From positions 120,312 through 134,215 of the forward strand of contig CAMPET010000187.1 in the NCBI GenBank assembly GCA_946803715.1: a stretch of 13,904 nt of DNA. Direction: 5' to 3'. This stretch comes from Beroe ovata. Its lineage: Eukaryota; Ctenophora; Nuda; Beroida; Beroidae. Positions 1-8,303 of this stretch are shown here, piece after piece (position 1 is the first letter of the stretch; every line of letters starts with the position of its first letter). A program made the position numbers and the translations under genes. Below the pieces are notes generated by a model. It worked only from the letters and a program-made list of their open reading frames with translations. It had not been told where the DNA came from and ran no database searches.

Positions 1-120
1 TGTGTGTGTGTATGTCTGTGTCTGTGTCTGTGTCTGTGTGTTTGTGTCTGTGTGTTGCTATGTGTCTGTGTGTATGTGTATGTGTGTTTGTGTCTCTGTC
101 TGTGTCTCTGTCTGTGTATG
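1..120. repeat. TG-rich microsatellite in intron
   Basis: An imperfect (TG)n tract with interspersed TC and TA dinucleotides (tgtgtctg, tgtatg) fills the left edge. It ends about 19 nt before a splice acceptor (TTTCTATCAG, AG at 138-139), so it lies in the upstream intron of the membrane-protein gene. The repeat continues off the window. In transcript orientation it reads as UG-rich RNA. Confidence 0.9.
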
Positions 121-139
121 AATGTGATATTTCTATCAG

Positions 140-1343
140 GTAACGTACGGCCAATTTAACGTGGAGGTAGGATTTGTACTGGAACCGGAAGAAGTTGTAT
201 CCTTGTCGTGCAATACAGGATATGAGACCACAACACCATCCCTAGCATGTAGCTCTGTGGACAGTAACACTTTGTGTGAGTATCTACTCCCTAATTGGAT
301 TTGGGGTCGCTTGCCGGGGATAATGTCCCACCAATTTGGTGCGAATCTCACACACGACTCTTGACCGATGACTATCATGCATGTCTACAGGTACAAAGAT
401 CTCTGATGATAGTGGTGGGAACGGCGATAATAGTAAAAATGACGGAGGTAGCAGCGGCATGAGCAAAACCACAATTGTTGTGGTTGCTGTAGTCGTATCA
501 GTGGTTGTCATACTATGTATTGCGGTTGGCATTATTTGGAGAATGAAAGCATCTAAGGTGAGTTCGTGACGTCTAGCTTCCTCACATGTTTTACTTATAT
601 ATTATTCATGAACACTTGGAATACCATTCTTCATGACTTGGTATCTCTTGTTTTGGTGAATGTTCCATCCATTGGATTACCCACATATTGGCATGCTTCC
701 TCTTGACAACTCATTTGGAGCTAAATCATGATCGAATTGCACACGGCGGACTTGCGTCTCTCTTATCACCCTTTCCTCAGAGGAGTGGACCTGCCCCAAA
801 TGATAATAACGCTAAAATTTAGACGATATGTAAGTCCCATGTTATCATGTTGCTGTAGTAATAGCACTGGAAGCTGCTAATGGTGAAGCACTCTTTTATT
901 TCTTGATGAAAAGTACATAAAAACTCACCATATAAGTGACTATTTTCCTTGCTTCAAGGCCAATGTATAGTTGTACCGCTTTGCTGGCACTTCTTTTTAT
1001 TTGCTGCGTTCTCACTTCTAATGTGACGCTTTGCATGAATGCATCTCTCTTTCAGGGTTCTCAATTCTCATCATTGCTGTGTTTAGATAAAGTAATTGTG
1101 CTCAGTTGATAATAATTTATGATGTTATTCATATCGCAAAGTACATAAATTTGCTTCAAGATGAATGATTTCGAAAAGCACTGTTATTGGTAACAATATG
1201 GCTACATATGGCTACATATGGCTACAATATGGTGATTTTATCACCAATCCCCACAGGAAAGAGAAATCTGCCATCGTGAGGCTTCGTACGAGATAGCCCC
1301 TATGCAAGATTTAGATATCAGTTCAGATAAAGTATCGTGTTAG
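140..1343 (+). CDS. Single-pass membrane protein with partial sushi-like ectodomain (3' part, three exons)
   Basis: The exons are 140-275, 391-557 and 1257-1343. Acceptors are TATCAG, CTACAG and CCACAG, and both donors are GTGAGT. The joins keep frame (phase 1, then phase 0), giving 129 visible residues and a TAG stop. Residues 1-46 resemble the last two-thirds of a sushi/CCP module: Y3-G4, a VSLSC..GYE core at 21-29, and Cys 24, 37 and 46, with C46 made across the splice. The expected first Cys must lie in an upstream exon, and the usual Trp before the last Cys is absent. Residues 47-72 are a Gly/Ser/Asp/Asn-rich stalk. Residues 73-95 are a Val/Ile-rich transmembrane helix, followed by Arg/Lys (RMKASK). 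The tail is 34 residues with Tyr112 in SYEIAPM and C-terminal VSC. By this topology the N-terminal part is extracellular, as in sushi-bearing surface receptors. The 5' part lies outside the window. The exon chain is well supported; the sushi assignment is moderate. Confidence 0.65.
558..1256 (+). other. Intron of the membrane-protein gene (699 nt)
   Basis: It is bounded by AAG|GTGAGT at 558 and CCCCACAG at 1249-1256, phase 0 on both sides. It is AT-rich with no convincing internal exon. Its only internal structure is a short 10-bp tandem repeat about 30-60 nt before the acceptor. An extra cassette exon cannot be excluded without transcripts. Confidence 0.6.
1201..1229. repeat. 10-bp tandem repeat (gctacatatg)
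   Basis: Two full copies and one partial copy of gctacatatg run from 1201 to 1229, preceded by a related AATATG. The repeat is intronic and lies 28 nt upstream of the last exon of the membrane-protein gene. No function is evident. Confidence 0.8.
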
Positions 1344-1745
1344 AACCCGTGAATCACCTTTTTGCTGAAATCAATCCCAGAAAATCAGCTATGCTTTCAG
1401 TTTCATAGAAGTAGAGAGATGAGGACATTTATATTCTTTTTGGTTTGTCACCAAAATGAACTCAAACAGAATTGCAATTGCACTTGCAGGCCTAAATAAT
1501 TAGAAGCAAAATTCAAAATATCAAGTTCAACGTCAGCTCAGAATCAGATGAATAGTAATTTTGTGGGGCATCATTTTCTAGAGCCCCATTTCATTTTTAT
1601 GTAAAGATAAAATGACAGTTTTCATTAGACATACTAAACTAATACGGGTTTCTTTTAATAATAATACTAATACTATGGCTTCTTTTAAAATTGATATGAA
1701 TTGCTTATGCATTATCAATTATATGAACGCTATCCCTCATTTTGG

Positions 1746-1751
1746 AATAAA
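1746..1751 (+). terminator. Candidate poly(A) signal AATAAA for the membrane-protein gene
   Basis: This is the first canonical AATAAA I found after the TAG at 1341-1343. It implies a 3' UTR of about 400-430 nt in AT-rich sequence. The hexamer is common in AT-rich DNA, so support is moderate. Confidence 0.4.
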
Positions 1752-2105
1752 AAGTAAAATGAACTTCATTTTGGAATTCAAGTTCAAAATTGAGTAATGA
1801 GTATGACAATCGTTGCCTGTCTACGAAAGGCCCGGGTTTTGCGTGTCAGTGTTGTTCCCAGTCCCACGCTAGAAGTTGACGCTAGGTGACCCAAATAGTG
1901 AAACTGAATGTGATACTCCGCGTGCGCTGCGCCGCTGCTCCTTTTTCATTTTTAAGACTTTTCAGGTCACCGATATAAAGGGCGCGCGACGTGTACTGGT
2001 ACAGTGTCACTGTCAGTGTGTACATGGTATTGGTACACGTTGAATTGCGCGGCGTGCCCTATATTTTATGTAAACGGTCCCTTGGTTGTCGGGCGATGCC
2101 AGACC

Positions 2106-2380
2106 GCTGATGCAAGCCGCGAAGCGGCTTGCGCCAGCGCGCGCGCGAGACGAAATTCTCGACAGGGGCTATCATCGATCGACAAGTCCCTTGGCGGTGG
2201 CCTTATTTCGTTTCGCGCGCGGCTGACGCAAGCCGCTTCGCGATCGCGTGTGCACACGTTGCGCGCCCCTGTTCTACTCACTGAACTGAAAAGTCGTAGA
2301 AAAAACCAGACCACGGAGGCGCGCGGAGTATAAGTATTTGGGTTACGCAGCGCGGGAACACGCTTTGCGGCTTGCATCAG
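2106..2380. repeat. GC-rich nested inverted-repeat element
   Basis: Three related arms are visible. At 2112-2132 GCAAGCCGC-GAA-GCGGCTTGC forms a perfect 9-bp hairpin. At 2227-2242 CGCAAGCCGCTTCGCG is the exact reverse complement of 2119-2134. The complementarity extends imperfectly through the adjacent GCGCGCGCGA and ACGAAAT sequences, giving arms of about 38 nt. At 2367-2380 GCGGCTTGCATCAG is the reverse complement of 2107-2120. The layout suits a foldback or MITE-like element, but no target-site duplication is obvious. A CpG-rich regulatory hairpin is the alternative. Confidence 0.6.
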
Positions 2381-2506
2381 AATGCAGAACAAATGAGATA
2401 ACATCCGGCAAAAGTCGACATGAGAAAAATACTGGCAACGCATGTGGCAAGGTTCAATTTCAAACTGAAAAAACACCAAATACAAATCATTACAAATCTT
2501 ATCCAT

Positions 2507-2512
2507 TTTATT
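2507..2512 (-). terminator. Candidate poly(A) signal for kinase gene A
   Basis: TTTATT on the + strand reads AATAAA on the - strand, about 360 nt beyond the gene A stop. I noted no closer canonical hexamer. Support is positional only. Confidence 0.35.
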
Positions 2513-2873
2513 TTCTTTCCAATTCCAATAAGTCTTTAACCGGATCACCATTACAAATCACCTAAACCGATGATCAAAATATCCAATACCGAAGACATGG
2601 AAGTGTTACTGTAAACGCATAATTTTTTCATATTTCAGTTTTGTATCAAAAATACACAGGCAATATTGTCTCATCCCAATCTAAAAACTCGACTTCGACA
2701 TGAATATTCATATCATTCTTATAGTGTTCTCGAATCAAAACCGGGAGTATGGAACTGTATGAAAAGTTCAACAAGTACAACACTGACATAGAGACTGAGA
2801 GTTCAAGTATGAAATCTATTAATTAATATCAACAATTTAAAGAACAAGAATGTCACTGTCAGTTGCTGATTAT

Positions 2874-5592
2874 CTACTCAGCTTTCGGCTCCGAGGATGC
2901 GTTTTGTGCAGCTTGAAGCTCCAGATCTTCCTTATAAAGCGTATTAACACCATCAATCATGGTTTGGACAAGTTGAACCTCAGAGTATCCCAATCTGTGC
3001 TTGTTGGAGATGTCATAAGTGCATCCAGTTTGGCCACCAGACTCACCACGGGTTCCACGAGGCTGAAGAGCCAACTCTTCACACCTTGCCTTCAGCTTGT
3101 CAACTCCAAGGGATGTCCATCCCGGGAGATCAATGTGGACCGAAGCCCTCATTCCTGTGCCAAGATTGGATGGACAAGAATGGACGTAGCCATATTTCTC
3201 GTCCAGCATGAAGTCTTTTCCACATTCAGCCTTAACAGAATCTCCCACAGTTTGGATACCACGGGCAAGTCTCTTGAAGACACCCAGGACATCGCCACCT
3301 TTCTCCATGGAGATAATTCTCAGCTGATCTTCCTCATTTACCCACACCAGGAAGGTTTTGTCCTTGTTGTGGAAGATACCACGACCCTCAGGCCATTCTC
3401 TCTCCATACCGGCGATTCTCAAGTTAGGATCTCCAGACATAAACAAGAAATGATCATCCACAAGCTTTTGACGAACAGATTCCTCCATACCAGTAAGGGG
3501 ATAGTAGTCTCCAGCGAGGTCGTCCTTGAACGTTGAGAAGGCAGATTTCATTAAGTTCTCGACACCAATTCTTTGGTCTCGAGTGATCCCAGGTGAGAGT
3601 CCATAACCATCAATAGATCGACCCACTCTTATTCTTGTAGAATGGATGGGGGCTTCGGGATTCACATTCCCGGTGATCTTCGAAAAGTCCATGTCCGAAG
3701 TATGCTTGGCATCGGGTTTAATGCCGTGATATTCTTGGATGATAAGGTCGAATACCTCAGCAAAGTCCTTGTATGAATCCCAATCACCAGCATAGACACC
3801 ATTGTGTTGGTTGTCCAGTTCAATGGCACATGCCACAGCTTTCCTCAGAGTGAACCCAGAAGTGGCAGTCACATGCTTGCAATGCTTTTCCCACATTTCC
3901 TTGGTCACATACTTAGCCACAAGGGAGTTCACAGATTTGAATGTTGGAAATTCATATAACTCCTTCTGGAGCTTCAGGTCCTCTTCGTAGAGCTTGTTGA
4001 CACCATCAATCATGGTTTGGACAAGTTGAACCTCAGAGTATCCCAATCTGTGCTTGTTGGAAATGTCATAAGTGCATCCAGTTTGGCCACCAGACTCACC
4101 ACGGGTTCCACGAGGCTGAAGAGCCAACTCTTCACACCTAGCCTTCAGCTTGTCAACTCCATGAGCGGTCCATCCTGGGAGGTCAATGTGGACAGAAGCC
4201 CTCATTCCTGTGCCAAGATTTGTGGGACATGAATGAACGTAACCATATTTCTCGTCCAGCATGAATTCTTTTCCACATTCAGCCTTGACAGAGTCTCCAA
4301 CAGTTTGGATACCACGGGCAAGTCTCTTGAAGACACCCAGGACATCGCCACCTTTCTCCATGGAGATAATTCTCAGTTGATCTTCCTCATTTACCCACAC
4401 CAGGAAGGTCTTGTCATCATTGTGGAAGATACCTCGACCTTCAGGCCAGTCTCTCTCCATGCCAGCGACCGTCAGATTAGGATCACCAGACATGAAAAGG
4501 AAATGATCATCCACAAGCTTTTGACGAACAGATTCCTCCATACCAGTAAGGGGAAAGTAGTCTCCAGCGAGGTCGTCCTTGAACGTTGAGAAGGCGGACT
4601 TCATCAAGTTCTCGACCTCGAGACGCTGATCCTTGGTAATGCCAGGTGAAAGACCAAACCCGTCGATAGAGCGTCCTACTCGAATCCTGGTGGAATGGAT
4701 AGGTGCATTTGGGTTCACATTGCCAGTGATCTTAGAGAAGTCCATGTCCGACGTGTGCATGGCATCGGGCTTGATTCCGTGATACTCCTGAATGATTGGG
4801 TCAAACACTTCAGCAAAGTCCTTGTAGGAGTCCCAGTCACCAGCGTACAGTCCGACATGTTGGTTATCGAACTTGACGGCACAAGCGATAGCCTTCTCCA
4901 AAGTGAAGCCACACGTGGCTGTCTCGTGCCCATGGTACTTGTCCCACTTCTCCTTGGTGACGTGCTTAGCGACCAGTGATCGGGTTGACTTGATCTCTGG
5001 GAAAGAGGATATTTCCCCGTTAGCTCCAGCTCCCTGTAATGATGTGTTGTGAGTTGCCTGCCAACACCATGTACGATATTACGATATAGGATGTTACCAT
5101 GTCAATGTTACCATGCTACTGTTACCATGTTACTGTTACCATGTTATTGTTACCGATGTCATGACGTCATGTTTTACCTCGGTCTCGGGAACGACAGAAG
5201 GACATATTGTCACAATGCTGGGAACTTCTATCGAGTACTGAGTCGGGTCAGTTTGTTGTGTTATGTCGCTGTGTTGGGCAGTGTTGTTATCTTGTGTTGT
5301 GTCACCGTGTTCGGAGATGTTGTCTTGTAAATCAGTCACGACAGCCTGATTTGTATCTGCACAAGTGTTTGTGGAACAGTCTGTGTTGTCATTTACAGGC
5401 ACATTGTCGTCGACTGTGTTGTTATTTGGGCTCGGCCCGTCAGAGTCTTGGCCAGCTTTCCCCAACGGCTAATGACAATTGTGTGGTGCGTGAGGGTCAT
5501 TGAAAAGTTATAACCAGGATTGCTACGGTGATATGAGAACAAATGGAGATCTGGAGACTCACCGATGCTGCTGTAGAACTTCCGCATCCCAT
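2874..5592 (-). CDS. Gene A: two-domain arginine-type phosphagen kinase with N-terminal acylation signal
   Basis: The predicted exons in transcript order are 5592-5563, 5468-5178 and 5033-2874. The introns are 94 nt (GTGAGT...CATTAG) and 144 nt (GTAAAA...TTACAG), all phase 0. The product is 826 aa. Residues 1-10 (MGCGSSTAAS) are a classic N-myristoylation/palmitoylation start. Residues 11-107 are an Asn/Asp/Thr/Gln-rich, probably disordered linker. Two kinase domains follow (about 115-463 and 465-815), then a short tail ending EPKAE. Each domain keeps the ATP:guanido phosphotransferase landmarks: NEED (catalytic Glu 324 and 675), CP(T/S)NLGT with the reactive Cys (376 and 727), and RGTRGE with Glu (420 and 771). 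RGTRGE and the short specificity loop favour arginine-kinase type over creatine kinase. The third exon has no in-frame ATG between the nearest upstream stop (5079-5081) and the conserved kinase sequence, so upstream exons are needed. An ATG at 5587 would be out of phase with the best acceptor. Kinase identity is firm; the exon model is good but needs RNA. Confidence 0.85.
5093..5154. repeat. 14-bp minisatellite in intron 2 of gene A
   Basis: About 4.5 copies of a 14-bp unit ending GTTACCAT run from 5093 to 5154, with boundaries at 5100, 5114, 5128 and 5142. Units differ by one or two bases. The array occupies nearly half of the 144-nt intron. In transcript orientation the units read GGTAAC and AACAG/AACAT, so AG dinucleotides recur upstream of the real acceptor. 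Confidence 0.85.
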
Positions 5593-6028
5593 CTCAGCGT
5601 GTGGCTTCCTAGAAAAGTGCGATGTCAAAGATTGAAGTTATACGTTAACGTACAATCTGAATCATGATCTCTAATATTAATAAATCATTTATCATTTCAA
5701 GTTTAAATTGTAGATAAGTATTAAGTCGGAGTACCAATCGTTTTATTTTACTACACAGTGAGGGCAAATTCGGTGGCTTAGTACGCTTTTTCGGTAACAA
5801 AATCCAGTTTCAAATGGCACAGAATAGCTTATAGCAACTGTAGGTACTTAAGTCCTTTTAACAGCGGCCCGCCAATCATTATCAATAGTGAATAGATGTG
5901 ATGTGGAGAAAGACTTGAACCTGCAACAAAGATAGCGAAAATTCTTTCGATCCGAGAGTCGTGAGCGTAAGAAAGGGCAATTTAAAGAGCAACAACAACC
6001 AAGTGAAAGTGAACGAAATGAACTGAAA

Positions 6029-6044
6029 TGTTGCACGTGCAACA
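6029..6044. promoter_or_regulatory. 16-bp perfect palindrome with E-box core
   Basis: TGTTGCACGTGCAACA is a perfect palindrome centred on the E-box CACGTG, 437 bp upstream of the predicted gene A start. Its outer GTTGC/GCAAC halves also match the two halves of an RFX X-box. A related GCACGTGCAA recurs at 6072-6081, 39 bp further upstream. The binding factor is unknown. Confidence 0.5.
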
Positions 6045-6423
6045 CTGCGCGGATATGCTTGGTTACGACTCGCACGTGCAAATAAGGGCTACGGCCTTCT
6101 GGTCATGGAGTGAGTTATCGGCCAGTGAAAAGGCGATATGAGATATCCAGGGGAATGGGACGATAATGAGAATAAGTTGGTTACTGACAAGATGAAGAAA
6201 CAAGAATTCCTTATTTGGCGCAGCATCGTAGTTTCGTGAACACTGGCGGCAGATTCATGCGAATTGCGATCGGTTCGGTAACCATAACACAATGACATAG
6301 TGGCCCACAAAAAAGAGGTTATATCATGGTGTATTAGTGAGCGTAACCATGGAGTTATTACCATGATTTATTACCGCATATTACTAGTAGAGTGGTCCCA
6401 GTGGTGTTCGGTGTCATGATGTT

Positions 6424-6437
6424 GTAACCATGGTAAC
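6424..6437. promoter_or_regulatory. RFX X-box consensus match
   Basis: GTAACC-AT-GGTAAC fits the published degenerate X-box GTNRCC(N0-3)RGYAAC at every position. It lies 832 bp upstream of the predicted gene A ATG and about 800 bp past the gene B stop. Half-matches (GTAACCAT) occur at 6278 and 6343. RFX factors bind X-boxes in ciliary genes. The match is in the sequence; function is inferred. Confidence 0.45.
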
Positions 6438-7236
6438 CTCGCTCCTTATTTTCCTAGTGAAGAGAACTTAGGGTACTGATTATTGAGTGAGGGGTATTGC
6501 CATTGGCGAGGCTCGTGGCTACACCCTAGCTCCGATACAGCCTACAGTAACAGACGATGAATCAGTAGTTCCTGAGGTGTAAAGAGTAAAGAGCTGCAGC
6601 ACAACGGATATTATGTGAAGTATATTGTGCCGGGAGCTGCTCACTGTGCGCAAATGTGTGCATGAGAAGAGTTGTAACAGCATGCTTAGTAGAGTTCGTT
6701 GCCATGTAACATGCTTTGTGCAGCTAGTTTATAATACACTCGCGCGCAGTCATGACTTATCAGCAACCGCTCACTCGCACAAGATATATCAATAATCAGT
6801 ATCACAGATGAAAATGACGGAGGACAATGTTAATCTTAAAGCCGCGGGAAACTCCAAAATCAAATTCAACGGTTAAACGAAGACGTGTTCCGGCACAAGT
6901 ATATATCCGAGAACTGAAGTGAAAGGCGACAACAATGGAAACGCAAAGCCATGAGTAGGAGAAACAGTTCCAAGTTGGAGGAGAGTTCCAATAATCCATG
7001 ACCATTCTTCAAGTTAGTAATACTAATAATAGTTATTGTTAAGTTAGTAATAGTTAAGCAATTCCTTATCAGTCTATTTTTCGGGCATGCCGCAACTTCT
7101 GTAATTCTGAAATCATCAACAAAAAATACTCGTTGACTTTATCATGTTGACTTTTCGTTTATCAAAATACAATTACAATAACAAGTGATTATCCAAAATC
7201 AAAAACAAAACATATAATGAACAAAAGTGATTCAAA

Positions 7237-8301
7237 CTATTTTTGTGCAGCCTGAAGCTCTAGGTCCTCTTCGTAGAGCTTGTTGACACCATCAATCATG
7301 GTTTGGACGAGTTGAACCTCAGAGTATCCCAATCTGTGCTTGTTGGAGATGTCATAAGTGCATCCAGTTTGGCCACCAGACTCACCACGGGTTCCACGAG
7401 GCTGAAGAGCCAACTCTTCACACCTTGCCTTCAGCTTGTCGACACCATGGGCGGTCCATCCTGGGAGGTCAATGTGGACCGAAGCCCTCATCCCTGTGCC
7501 AAGATTTGTGGGACATGAATGAACGTAACCATATTTCTCGTCCAGCATGAATTCTTTTCCACATTCAGCCTTAACAGAATCTCCCACAGTTTGGATACCA
7601 CGGGCAAGTCTTTTGAAGACACCCAGGACATCGCCACCTTTCTCCATGGAGATAATTCTCAGCTGATCTTCCTCATTCACCCACACCAGGAAGGTTTTGT
7701 CCTTGTTGTGGAAGATACCACGACCCTCAGGCCAGTCTCTCTCCATACCGGCGACCGTCAGGTTCCTGTCTCCAGAGACAAATAGGAAGTGGTCATCGAC
7801 TAGCTGCTGCCTTACTGACTCTTCCATGCCAGTCAGTGGATAGTAGTTACCAGCCAAGTCGTCTTTGAATTTAGAGAATGCGTCTCTCATGAGAGACTCG
7901 ACTCCGATTCGCTGCTCCTTTGTGATACCAGGAGAGAGTCCAAATCCATCAATTGATCGTCCAACTCTGATCCTTGTTGAATGAACGGGAGCGTCCGGAT
8001 TAACGTTTCCTGTGATTTTTGAGAAGTCCATATCAGAGGTGTGCCTTGCGTCTGGGCTGATGCCATGGTACTCCTGAATAATAGGGTCGAAAACATCAGC
8101 AAAATCCTTGTAAGAGTCCCAGTCACCGGCATAGATTCCGCAATGTTGGTTATCAAAGTCTACAGCACATGCAATCGCTTTCGCCAGAGTGAACCCAGAT
8201 GTTTTTGTCACGATTCCTGAGAGCTTATCCCACTTTTCTTTTGTCACATGCTTTGCTACCAGCGATTGTTTAGACTGAATGTTTGGAAACGGAGCAGACA
8301 T
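7237..8301 (-). CDS. Gene B: single-domain arginine-type phosphagen kinase
   Basis: The product is 354 aa, the usual length of a single-domain arginine kinase (about 355). It reversibly transfers phosphate between ATP and a guanidino acceptor, probably arginine, and is likely cytosolic. The N-terminal helical domain spans about 10-90 and the catalytic domain about 105-350. The catalytic set is intact: NEED with Glu211, CPTNLGT with Cys263, and RGTRGE with Glu307. The start MSAPFPN is chosen because it aligns with the starts of family members. A longer in-frame ATG at 8472 would add 57 hydrophobic residues that read like intron sequence, ending in a CAG acceptor (8306-8304) two bases before this ATG. 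Codons 3' of about 7755 are nearly identical to gene A, while the 5' half is strongly diverged at synonymous sites. This is a clear mosaic. Confidence 0.95.
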   Translation of the reverse strand: MSAPFPNIQSKQSLVAKHVTKEKWDKLSGIVTKTSGFTLAKAIACAVDFDNQHCGIYAGDWDSYKDFADVFDPIIQEYHGISPDARHTSDMDFSKITGNVNPDAPVHSTRIRVGRSIDGFGLSPGITKEQRIGVESLMRDAFSKFKDDLAGNYYPLTGMEESVRQQLVDDHFLFVSGDRNLTVAGMERDWPEGRGIFHNKDKTFLVWVNEEDQLRIISMEKGGDVLGVFKRLARGIQTVGDSVKAECGKEFMLDEKYGYVHSCPTNLGTGMRASVHIDLPGWTAHGVDKLKARCEELALQPRGTRGESGGQTGCTYDISNKHRLGYSEVQLVQTMIDGVNKLYEEDLELQAAQK

Positions 8302-8303
8302 TC

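Larger units (their letters stand above)
1344..2873. other. Convergent intergenic region
   Basis: The region holds the putative 3' UTR of the + strand membrane protein (to about 1770) and, at its right end, the 3' flank of the - strand kinase gene A. Between them, about 1900-2390 is GC- and CpG-rich, unlike the surroundings. It contains TATAAAG near 1974, a 13-bp palindrome at 2001-2013 (ACAGTGTCACTGT) and a nested inverted repeat. Open frames across the GC-rich part (2004-2333 on +, 2066-2551 on -) have low-complexity translations with no recognisable domain. I do not call a gene. Confidence 0.6.
5593..7236. other. Intergenic region between kinase genes A and B
   Basis: This is the 5' flank of gene A and the 3' flank of gene B, both transcribed leftward. 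Open frames at 5848-6081, 6089-6364 and 6802-7005 (all -) lack recognisable domains and convincing splice structure, so I do not call them. Notable motifs are a 12-bp palindrome TACGTTAACGTA (5641-5652), a 16-bp palindrome (6029-6044), repeated GTAACCAT motifs (6278, 6343, 6424), and a 12-bp direct repeat aagttagtaata near 7010 and 7040. I saw no canonical AATAAA for gene B; GATAAA-like variants occur near 7160. Confidence 0.6.

Noticed and set aside
2004-2551. Overlapping open frames on both strands in the GC-rich region (109 and 161 aa)
   Set aside because: They run across the inverted repeat, are Arg/Ala/Ser-biased because of CpG content, and resemble no known protein.
2850-3536. Long + strand open frame (228 aa) opposite gene A, and similar + strand frames at 4233-4589, 7303-7785, 9802-10434 and 10855-11487
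   Set aside because: They recur at the same place opposite each kinase domain and show no recognisable domain. They are antisense shadows of conserved kinase codons.
5564-5587. ATG at 5587 (MRKFYSSI) as the start of gene A
   Set aside because: It reaches the donor in phase 1. That needs weaker AAAG or CAAG acceptors, while ATG 5592 is in phase with the TAG acceptor at 5469 and gives a recognised acylation motif.
5848-7005. Three - strand open frames (77, 91 and 67 aa) between genes A and B
   Set aside because: No domain, no paired splice sites and no codon bias like the neighbours. Length is within chance expectation.
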